Positions 7,361 through 16,305 are shown, counted from the stretch's first letter. The stretch: DNA of 64,000 bases from Treponema socranskii subsp. buccale (GCF_024181585.1 NZ_CP054258.1:124001-188000), one strand, 5' to 3'. Translations and numbers: made by a program. The notes: a model not told the origin generated them from the sequence alone.

Positions 7361-8598
7361 CACGGAAATCAATTTTCAAGCCCCCTATTTAAAAAGTCGA
7401 TAAAATGCTAAAGTAAGAGCATGAGGTGGGAAACATTAGAAGATGCACTTGCAGTGCTTGAGACGGAACGGGAATACGACGGGTATTTTTGCAGCGTACA
7501 AGATGCGGTTATCATCGTGATTTTGGGAAGCCTGTGCGATTTGCAAAGCGTAAAGAAAATCCACGAGTGGGCAACAACCGAACATGTCAGAAAGTTTCTG
7601 GAAGAAACCTTCGGGATCAAACGGATACCGTGCTATTGGTGGCTTTTGAGTCTGCTTGCAATCATACGGCCTGAATCACTGAATAAATGTATGAAACAAT
7701 GGGTAGCTTCGGTTGTACCGAATCTTGCAGCAAAACTTGAGACGGAAGAGGAAGAACAAAGCAAGAAGAAAAAGAAGCAGCCGTTGACGATAGCCATAGA
7801 CGGAAAAGCTATCCGCTCAACGGGAAAGATGAAAAAATACGACAATCCCTTGCATATCATCAGTGCACAGATAGGTGAATTGGGGCTGACACTTGCCCAA
7901 AGAACAGTCGAATCAAAGAGTAATGAGATTCCGGCTGTACCGGAATTGATAAAAGAGCTTGAAATTAAGGGCTGTATGGTGGTCGCGGACGCAATGAACT
8001 GTCAAATAGAGACTGCCGAAGCGATAATTGGGGCGGAAGCGGATTATTTGTTAAGTGCGAAGGGCAATCAGGAAGCACTTATGAACGATATCGCGGAGTA
8101 TGTTCAGGATACAAAGCTGAGAGCGACGATGGACAGCATCACGCAAACGGAAAGAGGACATGGGCGGAAAGAAACACGGAGTGCATATACGAGTGATGAT
8201 GTTTCATGGCAGCCGGGAGGACGAGTATGGCCGGAACTCAAATGTATTGGAGCAGTGCATACGCGATTTGAGACGAACAAAGGGGTGACGGAAGAATGGC
8301 ATTATTATATTTCAAGTAAAGCGTTACGAGCGGAAGAGCTGCTCCATCATGCAAGAGAGGAATGGTCGGTGGAATCGATGCATTGGCTGTTGGATGTACA
8401 TTTTGACGAGGACAGATGCAGGGTGCAGAGTAAGAACGTACAGCAGAATCTCAATATGCTGCACAAGTTTGCGCTGAACATAATCCGCATACACAAGCGG
8501 GAGACACAATCGAAGCTGCCGTTGAACGGTATTATGTTCCGTGCTCTTATGAATCCTCAAGCATTATTACCGCTTTTGGGCAAAACTTGATTTCCGTG
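7361..8598 (+). mobile_element. Complete ISAs1-family insertion sequence, 1238 bp
   Basis: Terminal inverted repeats begin CACGGAAATCAA (7361-7372) and end with the exact complement (8587-8598). The element is bracketed by a perfect 9-bp direct repeat AAAAAAATC (7352-7360 and 8599-8607), the target-site duplication. The single intact transposase gene fills it. Undecayed ends and duplication point to a recent insertion, between the divergently placed fucU promoter and the diguanylate cyclase gene. Confidence 0.95.
7421..8590 (+). CDS. ISAs1-family transposase
   Basis: 389 aa DDE transposase. The N-terminal DUF4372-like/DDE_Tnp_1-associated domain (about 1-90) is followed by the catalytic core: AIDGKAIRSTG with the first Asp, VVADAMNCQ with the second, and VESMHWLLDVHFDEDRCR with the Glu. 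It cuts and joins the ends of its own element. Length is typical and there are no frameshifts. A lysine-rich KKKKK stretch precedes the first Asp. The stop lies inside the right inverted repeat. Confidence 0.95.
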   Translation: MRWETLEDALAVLETEREYDGYFCSVQDAVIIVILGSLCDLQSVKKIHEWATTEHVRKFLEETFGIKRIPCYWWLLSLLAIIRPESLNKCMKQWVASVVPNLAAKLETEEEEQSKKKKKQPLTIAIDGKAIRSTGKMKKYDNPLHIISAQIGELGLTLAQRTVESKSNEIPAVPELIKELEIKGCMVVADAMNCQIETAEAIIGAEADYLLSAKGNQEALMNDIAEYVQDTKLRATMDSITQTERGHGRKETRSAYTSDDVSWQPGGRVWPELKCIGAVHTRFETNKGVTEEWHYYISSKALRAEELLHHAREEWSVESMHWLLDVHFDEDRCRVQSKNVQQNLNMLHKFALNIIRIHKRETQSKLPLNGIMFRALMNPQALLPLLGKT

Positions 8599-8607
8599 AA
8601 AAAAATC
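8599..8607. repeat. Target-site duplication, right copy
   Basis: AAAAAAATC directly after the right inverted repeat, identical to 7352-7360. Confidence 0.9.
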
Positions 8608-8708
8608 TTTTGCCGTAGTAAAAAATGTAAATATATGCTATAATCGTTCAACGGTTGCTGCGGAATATATGTCACTCCATTTTACATTTAAGAATAAGGA
8701 AGGATCGT

Positions 8709-9938
8709 ATGTCCCAAACGATCAACAACGTTCTTACCTACATTGTAGTGGATTTTCTTTCTATTGCATTTTCCGTTTTAATAAGCAAAAAATTGACAAC
8801 CGATATCGGCAGCGAACTCGAAATACGTATATTGAAGATCATGCTGCAGGTATTTATAGCCTATTCTTTTATCGACGCGGCGTGGATTTTTGGAGAATAC
8901 GGTTATATACCGTACTTCTTGCGTTCCGTAAACGGCACCGTTTGTTTTCTTTCCGTTTTTTTAGTAGGCGTTCTCGGATTTTTAACGCTTGTCTATACGG
9001 AAATCAGGTTAAAAACGCTGTTTGTAAAAAAACGCAAATTATGGATTATCGCTTCGTTGCCGCTCGCACTTTCTCTTTTTATGTGTGTTTGTTCGTATCA
9101 TACGGGATGGATTTTTTATATATCGAGCGATAACCGTTATGTGCGCGGACCGTATTATTGCTGGCAAATGACGATCGCACTTTTGTATTTTATCGTTGCG
9201 GCTTTTCGGGCGCTGTGGTACGGCTCGAAAGAACGCATGCCGATGCGGCGGAAGGCTACGTTCAGCTTCGCCTTTTCCATCATCGCTTCCGTTGTCGTCG
9301 GTTCGCTTCAGGTTTTTGTTCCGGGTACACCGCTTATCGAAATGGCCGTATTTTCCGGATTTTTCATTACGTTTATTAATTTTCAGCAGGCGCAGATTTT
9401 CAGCGATGCGTTGACCGAGCTGAACAACCGCCGCCGTGCCGATCAATATCTCGAAACGAAATTCAACAGCCCGCTTACCGAATGGCCGCTGTATTTGTTT
9501 ATGTTCGATATCGATTTTTTCAAAGAGATAAACGATACGTACGGTCACATTGAAGGCGATAAAGTTTTGCGCATCGTTGCGCAAGTGCTTCGGACGATAA
9601 GTCAAAAATACAACGCTTTTACCGCACGGTTCGGCGGTGATGAATTTTTATTAATTGCCGAGTCTCTTTATCTGTCGAATCCCGATGAATTGATATACGA
9701 TTTTAATAAAATAATCGATGCGGAAGCGGCCGCACGGAGATTGCCCTATATGATAAGGCTGAGCATCGGTTATGCGAAAACCGACGGACAGGATATGAGC
9801 GCCGTTGAACTTATTAAAAAAGCGGACAGTATGCTGTATAAAAATAAAGGTCACACCCATCCCCCCCCGAAACCGGAATATGACGCCGGTCGGAAACAGA
9901 AACGGAAAAATATCGATACGGTTTTTCTGAAAGTGTGA
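8709..9938 (+). CDS. Membrane diguanylate cyclase (GGDEF)
   Basis: 409 aa. Start ATG 8709 has AAGGAAGGA upstream; an in-frame ATG 54 bp earlier lacks one. About seven hydrophobic segments fill residues 8-230 as a membrane sensor, then DALTELNNRRR opens the GGDEF domain (about 233-390), with FDIDFFKEINDTYGH and the intact active site FGGDEF at about 308-313. It should make cyclic di-GMP from two GTP at the inner membrane. The product-binding RxxD inhibitory site five residues before GGDEF is absent, so feedback inhibition of the usual kind is not expected. A TATAAT at 8638-8643 may be its -10 box; the ISAs1 insertion ends 31 bp upstream of that. Confidence 0.92.
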   Translation: MSQTINNVLTYIVVDFLSIAFSVLISKKLTTDIGSELEIRILKIMLQVFIAYSFIDAAWIFGEYGYIPYFLRSVNGTVCFLSVFLVGVLGFLTLVYTEIRLKTLFVKKRKLWIIASLPLALSLFMCVCSYHTGWIFYISSDNRYVRGPYYCWQMTIALLYFIVAAFRALWYGSKERMPMRRKATFSFAFSIIASVVVGSLQVFVPGTPLIEMAVFSGFFITFINFQQAQIFSDALTELNNRRRADQYLETKFNSPLTEWPLYLFMFDIDFFKEINDTYGHIEGDKVLRIVAQVLRTISQKYNAFTARFGGDEFLLIAESLYLSNPDELIYDFNKIIDAEAAARRLPYMIRLSIGYAKTDGQDMSAVELIKKADSMLYKNKGHTHPPPKPEYDAGRKQKRKNIDTVFLKV

Positions 9939-10067
9939 ATTTATTAATTAATAAATATATCCGGCCGTACGTCGGTTTGTAAAATACCGGCGCAATCGGC
10001 GAATTTGTCGAAGTGTATCTGCATAAACGAAATTAATAATTATTAATCACATGGCCTTGTGCGGTGT

Positions 10068-10775
10068 TTATGCGTACAGCAAAAAGATCGCGGGTATTTT
10101 ATTAATTTCGGGAAGCGGTGACTTTTTCCATTCGGAAACGAACATCGCGCGGATACATTCTTCTTTGCAGGTAATGCCCGCCGCTATGCACAATTTCGTT
10201 TCTCCTTTGAGCGATGAGAGGAGCGATGAAAGAAGCTGTATATTTCGATACGGCGCTTCGATAAAAATCTGCGTCTGTTTTTCTTTGTAAACGCGGCTTT
10301 CAAGCTGTTTGATCCTCTGTGCGCGCGCATCGGGTTTTGCGGGAAGATATCCGTTGAATGCGAAGTTTTGTCCGTTAAAACCGCTTGCCATAAGTGCCAT
10401 GATGATCGAAGAGGGGCCTGCAAGCGGCGTGACGCGGAGACCTTTTTTGTGTGCGAGCGCGACGATTGCGGCGCCCGGATCGGCAACTGCGGGGCAGCCC
10501 GCTTCCGAAATGACGCCGGTTGCAAAGCCCGCTTTAAGCGGCGCGAGAAAAGGTTCGATGTTTGCCAAATCGGTGTGTTCGTCGAGCACAAAAAACGTGA
10601 GTTCGTCTATGTCGATCGAAGCGTCGATTTTTTTGAGAAAGCGCCGTGCGCTCCGTACGTTTTCCACGATAAAATATTTTATCGCCGAGATAATGCTCCG
10701 GTTGTATTCCGGTATAACGCGCTCGGTGTCGGTGTCGCCGAGCGTCGTCGGAATAAGATATAACGCCGTTTCCAT
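10068..10775 (-). CDS. SAM-dependent methyltransferase, RsmI/tetrapyrrole-methylase family
   Basis: 235 aa from ATG 10775, which has GGAGG upstream. It follows the RsmI-like fold: ALYLIPTTLGD at the N-terminus, GVISEAGCPAVADPGA, and LAGPSSIIMALMASGFNGQNFAFNGYLP. RsmI methylates the 2'-O of C1402 of 16S rRNA, but this protein belongs to a shorter, divergent branch, so the substrate is not certain. It is the last gene of a four-gene minus-strand operon, 19 bp after the DUF763 gene. The LLSSLLSSLKG stretch comes from a 12-bp tandem duplication. Confidence 0.85.
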   Translation of the reverse strand: METALYLIPTTLGDTDTERVIPEYNRSIISAIKYFIVENVRSARRFLKKIDASIDIDELTFFVLDEHTDLANIEPFLAPLKAGFATGVISEAGCPAVADPGAAIVALAHKKGLRVTPLAGPSSIIMALMASGFNGQNFAFNGYLPAKPDARAQRIKQLESRVYKEKQTQIFIEAPYRNIQLLSSLLSSLKGETKLCIAAGITCKEECIRAMFVSEWKKSPLPEINKIPAIFLLYA

Positions 10776-10794
10776 AACTGCAATCCTCCGATTA

Positions 10795-12120
10795 TTATAC
10801 TTGTCGGCCGTCCCACGATTTCGAATGCGCTTTTTCATACGCGACCGCTTTGTCGAAATCTGCTTCAGGCGAACAAAATCGTTCGATCTGCAGCTGTGTC
10901 GCATACAGCCGTCGCAGGCATTCGGTTTTATCGGTGTCGCCGAGTTTCGATTTTTCGATGCCGTCACCGAGCACACGGATCGTTTCGTCGTAAATCCTGC
11001 ACGGTACGGGAAAGGGATGCCCGTCTTTTCCTCCGTGTGCAAACGAAAATCGCGCGGGATCGGTAAAACGCGACGGCGTTCCGTATACGATTTCGCTTAC
11101 GAGCGCAAGCGACTGCAACGTGCGCGGCCCGAGACCGGGAGTGAGTAAAAGCGATTCGAAATCTTCCGGAGGGCTTTCATATGATAGCGCGAGCACGGCG
11201 CCGAGTCTTTTTAAATCGATGTCTTCGGCGCGTACGTCGTGATGCGTGCTCATCGTTATGGAGCGCGATGAGTGCGAAATGCGAGCCGTTTTTGCGACGT
11301 CGTTCGAGTGCGGAGCGGGCGAGGGGCGAACCGCTTCCGCAGTTTTGTCCGCGCTTTCGGCAAGGTCGGGAAAAAGCTCGGGCTCTCTCGGCACGACGAT
11401 TGCCGCAGAAGGCGATGCGATATGCGAGAGTTCGTGCACGATACGGTCTGGATTTTCGTGTGCGATTTCGACGATCGCAGCGCGCGTCCTTTGCGCCGCC
11501 CGATCGGTGAGATTTAAAATTGAACTTTGCTTTTCTCCGACGACGCCCGTATGCGGCTCTTCGACAAAAGAGCGCAGTTTCGGCGAACACCAATGATATC
11601 GCCTCGCCGTGCGCGAAGCGGCATTCATGCCCTGCTGCACGACCGCCCAATCGCCTTCGTCGGTTACAATAAAATTATGCTGATACAGCTGGAAGCCGTC
11701 CTGGACGGCGTTGTTATCGACCTTTGCGCAGAGCCTGCTTGCGCGTACGAGCGAGGCACCGTCGAGTCCTGCGGCATCGGATAAAAATAATAATTCGTTC
11801 GGTGTACTGCGCGAATATTTTCCGCGCCCGCCGCACACGCAGATGCCGAGTTCCCGTCCGCGTTCGTTCAGTCCCCGTTTGAGCGCATACATGACGCTCG
11901 TCGTGATGCCCGACGAATGCCAGTCCATACCGAGCACCGCACCGAACGACTGAAACCACATCGGATCGCTCAATCGCACGAGCACTTCCCGTTTACCGTA
12001 ATTTTGAATGATCGATTCGACAATCAGCGTTCCGAGATTTTTCATGCGCTCGGCGAGCCACGTCGGAACCGTGCCCCGATGCAGCGGCAAATCCGCGCAC
12101 CCCGTGCGTTGTGCCCTCAA
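10795..12120 (-). CDS. DUF763 protein with helix-hairpin-helix motif
   Basis: 441 aa. The start is TTG at 12120, overlapping the TGA of the TetR gene (TTGA), and the family begins right there (RTGCADLPLHRGTVPTWLAERM). Conserved blocks LSDPMWFQSFGAVLG.DWHSSG.TT and GICVCGGRGKYSRSTP are those of DUF763. Near residue 330 LLLTPGLGPRTLQSLALVSEI is a helix-hairpin-helix, suggesting contact with DNA or another nucleic acid. No enzymatic role is established for the family. Translational coupling to a TetR gene and placement between two RNA methyltransferase genes suggest a nucleic-acid function, which is inference. Confidence 0.88.
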   Translation of the reverse strand: MRAQRTGCADLPLHRGTVPTWLAERMKNLGTLIVESIIQNYGKREVLVRLSDPMWFQSFGAVLGMDWHSSGITTSVMYALKRGLNERGRELGICVCGGRGKYSRSTPNELLFLSDAAGLDGASLVRASRLCAKVDNNAVQDGFQLYQHNFIVTDEGDWAVVQQGMNAASRTARRYHWCSPKLRSFVEEPHTGVVGEKQSSILNLTDRAAQRTRAAIVEIAHENPDRIVHELSHIASPSAAIVVPREPELFPDLAESADKTAEAVRPSPAPHSNDVAKTARISHSSRSITMSTHHDVRAEDIDLKRLGAVLALSYESPPEDFESLLLTPGLGPRTLQSLALVSEIVYGTPSRFTDPARFSFAHGGKDGHPFPVPCRIYDETIRVLGDGIEKSKLGDTDKTECLRRLYATQLQIERFCSPEADFDKAVAYEKAHSKSWDGRQV

Positions 12121-12725
12121 GCGCGGCTCCGCTTTGCGATGATGCCGTCGACGGCAAAATTGAGTATGTCGCGTATGTCGTCGATATTTTCCTGTGCGAG
12201 GACGGCGAGGCGGAAGATCGCGGATTCGATCAATCCGTAAAACATATCGTTTACGACTTTGACATTTATCTTTTTGAATTCGCCCGATTTTGCGCCGCGG
12301 ATGAGCAGCGTCGTCATGATGTGCCGCAGCTTGATGACGCGCCGCATGACGCGCTCCCTCGGATCGATGCCCGATTTTTGCAGCTGTATCAAATACAAGA
12401 GCAAAACGCTGAAGAGTTTTTTATTTGCTCCGATTCCGTCGACGATACTCATCAGCATTTTGCGGAAGCATTTTTCCGTGTTGAGAGATGTATTGTTGAC
12501 GATCTGCATGATCGTCGTTTCGATTCCCGATACGAGCTGCTTGATGCTCCATAAAAAAATTTCGCGTTTGTTTTTAAAATAGATGTACAGCGTCGTCCGC
12601 GTAATGCCGCAGCGGTCGGCTATCTTTTGAAAGGTGACGTCTTCGTAGCCTTCTTCGACGAAAACGTCGAGCGCTTTTTCGAGTATTTTATGTCTGCGTT
12701 TGTCGTGTTCGACGATGATCGCCAT
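12117..12725 (-). CDS. TetR/AcrR-family transcriptional regulator
   Basis: 202 aa. The N-terminal helix-turn-helix spans about residues 12-58 (ILEKALDVFVEEGYEDVTFQKIADRCGI, then RTTLYIYFKNKREIF); the rest is a helical ligand-binding domain without recognisable specificity. It starts 13 bp after the RNA methyltransferase stop and overlaps the DUF763 start by 4 bp, so it lies inside an operon and may regulate it. Confidence 0.9.
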   Translation of the reverse strand: MAIIVEHDKRRHKILEKALDVFVEEGYEDVTFQKIADRCGITRTTLYIYFKNKREIFLWSIKQLVSGIETTIMQIVNNTSLNTEKCFRKMLMSIVDGIGANKKLFSVLLLYLIQLQKSGIDPRERVMRRVIKLRHIMTTLLIRGAKSGEFKKINVKVVNDMFYGLIESAIFRLAVLAQENIDDIRDILNFAVDGIIAKRSRA

Positions 12726-12738
12726 GAAAGCCCTCCGC

Positions 12739-13920
12739 CTACGCTTTTTCTTTTTTGCCTGAAGCTCCGGAATACATATAAAAATGCGTATCGAGATTTC
12801 CGGCTTTAAAACTTTTCAGTTTGTCCGCATAATGTCCCGAGCATTTTTGAAACTGTCTGCTTGCGGTGATGACGCCGATTTGCCAATTCGGAAAATTCGT
12901 CCACAGCGCGCCCATCTTTTTATAGAGCGCTTCCGCTTCCGCTTCGTCTCCGAGCCGCTCGCCGTACGGAGGATTGCACAGCAAAAGCCCTTCGTCGTAC
13001 GGAGCCGCCAAATCGATAAAATCCGACTGTATGAAATCGGGGCGCGGAATGCGGTTGTCTTTTCCGATGGACTGCAAAGCGCGGCCGGCCGCAACGCATG
13101 CGTGTTCGGCGTTCGCTTTTGCACGGTTTACCGCCTCCATGTCGATATCGCTTCCGGTAACGCGCACTTCGACATCCGTTCGAATCCGTTCCGCTTCCTG
13201 CGCACGGATTTCGTCCGCGCGTTTTTTATTAAAAACGGCAAGGTGTTCGAGCGCAAAGCTCCTGCCTGCCCCCGGCGCGATATCGTGCGCAAAAAGCATC
13301 GCTTCGATCGCGATCGTTCCCGAACCGCAAAAGGGATCGTGCAGCGGCGTTTTTCTGCGCCACAGCATTTCCTGCAGCAACACGGCGGCAACCGTTTCGC
13401 GAAGCGGCGCCGTCCCTCCTCCCGTGCGGTAGCCGCGTTTGTACAGCGGCTCTCCCGAAAGATCGAGCAGGACGTTTACCTTATCGTTGTCGATATATAC
13501 GCGCACATCCGCCGTCTCTCCCGATTCGGGGAGCGTCGTCATGCGCCACTTGTCACCGAGTTTTTTGTAGATCGCTTTTTGCACCATGCTTTGAATCGTC
13601 GGTTCCGAATTCAATTTCGAGTGATGTGAGCGCACTTTGTCCACGACGACGCGCACGTCCTTTTTTAATAAATCTTGCCAATCGGCCGCATAAGTGCCGG
13701 CAAAAAGCGAATCGAAATCGGCCGCCTGAAAAGAAGCCGCCTGTAAATATACGCGGTCGGCCGTGCGGAGGCACAGGTTCGCGCGGAAAAGCGCATCGTC
13801 GTCGCCGGTAAAAAAAACCCGTCCGGGCGCGTTTCCCGCGAGTTTGTAGCCGAGATGTTTAATTTCATTGCCGAGTATTTTATCCGCGCCGACGGCGCAG
13901 AGCGCAACGAGGGTATTCAT
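12739..13920 (-). CDS. THUMP-domain 23S rRNA (guanine-N2)-methyltransferase, RlmL N-terminal type
   Basis: 393 aa. An N-terminal THUMP RNA-binding domain (about 40-155) is followed by a class I methyltransferase with SAM motif DPFCGSGTIAIEA and catalytic motif NPPYGER. Related proteins modify G2445 of 23S rRNA. It heads the four-gene operon and is preceded by a -10/-35 pair that puts transcription start within about 2 nt of the ATG; no Shine-Dalgarno is present. Confidence 0.92.
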   Translation of the reverse strand: MNTLVALCAVGADKILGNEIKHLGYKLAGNAPGRVFFTGDDDALFRANLCLRTADRVYLQAASFQAADFDSLFAGTYAADWQDLLKKDVRVVVDKVRSHHSKLNSEPTIQSMVQKAIYKKLGDKWRMTTLPESGETADVRVYIDNDKVNVLLDLSGEPLYKRGYRTGGGTAPLRETVAAVLLQEMLWRRKTPLHDPFCGSGTIAIEAMLFAHDIAPGAGRSFALEHLAVFNKKRADEIRAQEAERIRTDVEVRVTGSDIDMEAVNRAKANAEHACVAAGRALQSIGKDNRIPRPDFIQSDFIDLAAPYDEGLLLCNPPYGERLGDEAEAEALYKKMGALWTNFPNWQIGVITASRQFQKCSGHYADKLKSFKAGNLDTHFYMYSGASGKKEKA

Positions 13921-13929
13921 ACGGATTTA

Positions 13930-13958
13930 AAAATAACATTTTTACGGATTTTGTGCAA
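13930..13958 (-). promoter_or_regulatory. Promoter of the rRNA methyltransferase operon (near-leaderless)
   Basis: TTGCAC, 17-bp spacer, TATTTT on the minus strand, with 9 nt between the -10 box and the ATG. Confidence 0.6.
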
Positions 13959-14081
13959 TTGTCGTATTTTGCGATTTTGCACGCCGAAAGCGTCGCCGAC
14001 GGAAATTTTTAATAATTAATAATTAACCAAAATTTCGAGTTTGCTAAAACGCGAAATTTTCCAGCCGGTTCGTGACTCAAG

Positions 14082-14353
14082 TGAATGGCGAGTTTCGAAA
14101 AACAAATAAAAGTGTGCGAAAGCGGCTTTCCGGCTACGTAATAGAACGGTCGGAAGTGTACGCGCTGCGGCGTAGCAGCGGGAGACCCGCGTGCGACTTT
14201 GTGCGTTCAGCTTGCGGAAGCGGCGCTTAAAAGCACAACCGGAGCGTAAGCGGGGCGCCCGCTGTGAGGCCGCTACGTCTACAAAGATTGTACGTCGGTC
14301 ATTTTACCGAAAGCCCGCTTTATTTAACTGATATTTTCGAAACTCGACATTCA
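14082..14353. repeat. MITE-like element, copy A (272 bp)
   Basis: Ends are 20-bp inverted repeats: TGAATGGCGAGTTTCGAAAA at the left and the complement of TGAATGTCGAGTTTCGAAAA at the right (19/20 identical). The interior has no gene and shares AAAATGACCGACGTACAATC and flanking sequence, in opposite orientation, with copy B at 56549-56829. Non-autonomous transposable element is the best reading; no target duplication is obvious. Confidence 0.7.
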
Positions 14354-14383
14354 GGCTAATTAATAATTATCAGGACGAAGCGG

Positions 14384-14466
14384 ATCGGAAGATCCCGCCT
14401 TCCGCACTTCGGTAACCCTCATCCGCGCTAACGCGCGGACGCTGCGCGGTGCTCCACGCGGGCGTA
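14384..14466. repeat. 83-bp dispersed repeat, copy 1
   Basis: Matches 52889-52971 at 79 of 83 positions. It includes CCGCGC..GCGCGG palindromes. Reading frames through it are not genes. Together with copy A of the MITE it fills most of the gap between the methyltransferase operon and the patatin gene. Confidence 0.85.
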
Positions 14467-14581
14467 AGTCTTTCGTAAACGAAAGTGATATTGCGAGTTG
14501 CGTCAAGTATTGTCGTTTTGATATGCCGGCGGTTTTTTCTGCTTTTTGTAAACGACAGCGGCATTGTGCGCTCGGCACACG

Positions 14582-15433
14582 TTACCGCTTTTCGAAAAAT
14601 TTCCGAATCTCATCGAGCCGATCGAGAGCGTCTTTTCGTCCGATGTCGTACAGCGCTTTGATTTTTGCACCGTCTTTTTCCGTACGCCCGACACCCGCAG
14701 TGTGCTTCGGACGGATGAGCAAAACCGAGCCCGCTTCCGCCCTTCGTTCGATATCCGCGACTTCATCGTTGTATACGATATGGCGCATTTCCATCGCACG
14801 GATGAGCGCGGGATATTTCCGCATTGCAATGCGCAGCGCGGGGAGCAGCGGATTTTTTCCTTTACGGTATCCTTCAGGCTGCGTCAAAATGACGATGTTT
14901 CGCGTATAGCCGAGCCGCTCGAAAGCGCGGAGCGGAATCGAATCGGCGATGCCCCCGTCGAGCATTTTACGGCCGTCCGCGTATACGATGTTCGAAGCGA
15001 GCGGCATGGACGCCGACGCCTGCAGCCATTTCATTTCATCGCCGCGGAGCGTTTTACACCGATGATAAACGGGCTCCCCCGTTTCGACGTCGGTACACGT
15101 TACGTAAAACGCAACCGGAGAAGATTCGAGCGCGTCGTTGTCGTAAGGATCGAGTTTTTCCGGCAACTCGCGCCAGCAAAAATCCGCGTTGAATAAATCG
15201 CCCGTCCTAAGCCATGAGCGGAAACTCATATAGCGTTTGTCGCCGCAGTATTTCATCGTGTAGCGGACGGAGCGTCCGATTTGGTGCGACGCATAACTTG
15301 CTCCGTGAACGGCTCCCGCCGACACGCCGAGCACACCGTCGGCTTCGATGCCGTTTTCGCACAACACGTCGAGTATGCCCGCCGCATAGATGCCGCGGTG
15401 TCCTCCGCCTTCGATTACGATTCCCGTTTTCAT
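14582..15433 (-). CDS. Patatin-like phospholipase
   Basis: 283 aa. It has the complete catalytic set: oxyanion loop GGGHRGIYAAG near residue 9, nucleophile Ser in GVSAG (about 37-41) and the DGG of the Ser-Asp dyad in MLDGGIADSIP. It resembles the YjjU subgroup and would hydrolyse acyl esters, probably phospholipids, in the cytoplasm or at the membrane; no signal peptide is seen. It lies 30 bp after the Bpt-like gene and may be co-transcribed with argC and bpt. Confidence 0.92.
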   Translation of the reverse strand: MKTGIVIEGGGHRGIYAAGILDVLCENGIEADGVLGVSAGAVHGASYASHQIGRSVRYTMKYCGDKRYMSFRSWLRTGDLFNADFCWRELPEKLDPYDNDALESSPVAFYVTCTDVETGEPVYHRCKTLRGDEMKWLQASASMPLASNIVYADGRKMLDGGIADSIPLRAFERLGYTRNIVILTQPEGYRKGKNPLLPALRIAMRKYPALIRAMEMRHIVYNDEVADIERRAEAGSVLLIRPKHTAGVGRTEKDGAKIKALYDIGRKDALDRLDEIRKFFEKR

Positions 15434-15463
15434 CGATATATTTCCGCCTTTTCCGTATTTCGA

Positions 15464-16303
15464 TTATGTAATCAGTTTCCACTTGCCGTCGATCAGCAAT
15501 TCGTGCGGCTTGAAATTCGATTTGTACACCATCGACTTGCAGTCTTTAAGCCAATAGCCGAGATAGTACCGTTGCAGATGAAATGTTCGGCACAATTCGA
15601 TTTCCCTCAATATGCTGTAGGTGCCGATGCTTCTCTTTTTCGTTTCGTCCGACGTGTCATAGTAAAAATAATTTGACGACAGGCTTTCTTTTCCCGTGTC
15701 GATGATGCCGACGCCGATGAGCTTTCCGCTGTACCTGTAATCCATATTTATCGTGCCGGAATAAAACGATTCGTATCTGCCGTCCTCCGCCGTGCGGCAG
15801 ATGCCGTTCATATCGATGAGCGTTTTTTTTGCTTCGTCAAAACTTTTTTCAGAGTCGGGATTGTGCCGCTTGTCGTAGATGCGGAAAAGCGTAACTTTTT
15901 CGTCGGTGACGAATTCGTCCGCTTTCGTCGTGATCGTTACGCCAAGATCGCGGTTCCGCTCGAACACTCGCCGCTGCGACTTCGACGGCTCGAACGCGTC
16001 CGGAAAAATTCTGATCGGAATACACGCTTTGCAATCGGGACAGTCGGCGCGATATACGTACGATCCTGATCGGCGGAAACCTTCGGCGAGGATGATGTCG
16101 AACAAAATTCGCTGACAGAGTGCGGGATCGTTTTCGATACGCTTCTGCTCTTCACCGTGCAGCAGCATAGCGGACGCTTCGTCCACTGACGGAATGCGGT
16201 AAATCGTTTCGTGCGACGTGCGGCCTTCAAAATAACCGCAGCCGCCGGCATACAGATTGTTAAAAGCATCGCCCCCTTCGTCGGATCGGATATCGCCGGC
16301 CAT
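15464..16303 (-). CDS. bpt: Aspartate/glutamate leucyltransferase-like aminoacyl-tRNA-protein transferase
   Basis: 279 aa from ATG 16303, two bases after the argC stop; an in-frame start 48 bp upstream would overlap argC. The ATE/Bpt fold is shown by YRADCPDCKACIPIRI, with the conserved cysteines, and by the C-terminal LGYWLKDCKSMVYKSNFKP. Bpt adds Leu to proteins with N-terminal Asp or Glu, feeding the ClpS/ClpA N-degron pathway. No clp gene is nearby. The length is slightly above the usual 240-250 aa. Confidence 0.85.
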   Translation of the reverse strand: MAGDIRSDEGGDAFNNLYAGGCGYFEGRTSHETIYRIPSVDEASAMLLHGEEQKRIENDPALCQRILFDIILAEGFRRSGSYVYRADCPDCKACIPIRIFPDAFEPSKSQRRVFERNRDLGVTITTKADEFVTDEKVTLFRIYDKRHNPDSEKSFDEAKKTLIDMNGICRTAEDGRYESFYSGTINMDYRYSGKLIGVGIIDTGKESLSSNYFYYDTSDETKKRSIGTYSILREIELCRTFHLQRYYLGYWLKDCKSMVYKSNFKPHELLIDGKWKLIT

Positions 16304-16305
16304 CG

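Noticed and set aside
14082-14353. Structured non-coding RNA such as RNase P RNA or tmRNA in the 14-kb gap
   Set aside because: The stretch has inverted ends and a second, diverged copy at 56549-56829, which fits a transposable repeat rather than a single-copy housekeeping RNA.
14360-14578. Minus-strand frames across the 83-bp repeat, also at 52836-53327
   Set aside because: The similar peptides (AWSTA.RPR.SADEGYRSAEGG) come from the repeat itself; no start signals and no family.
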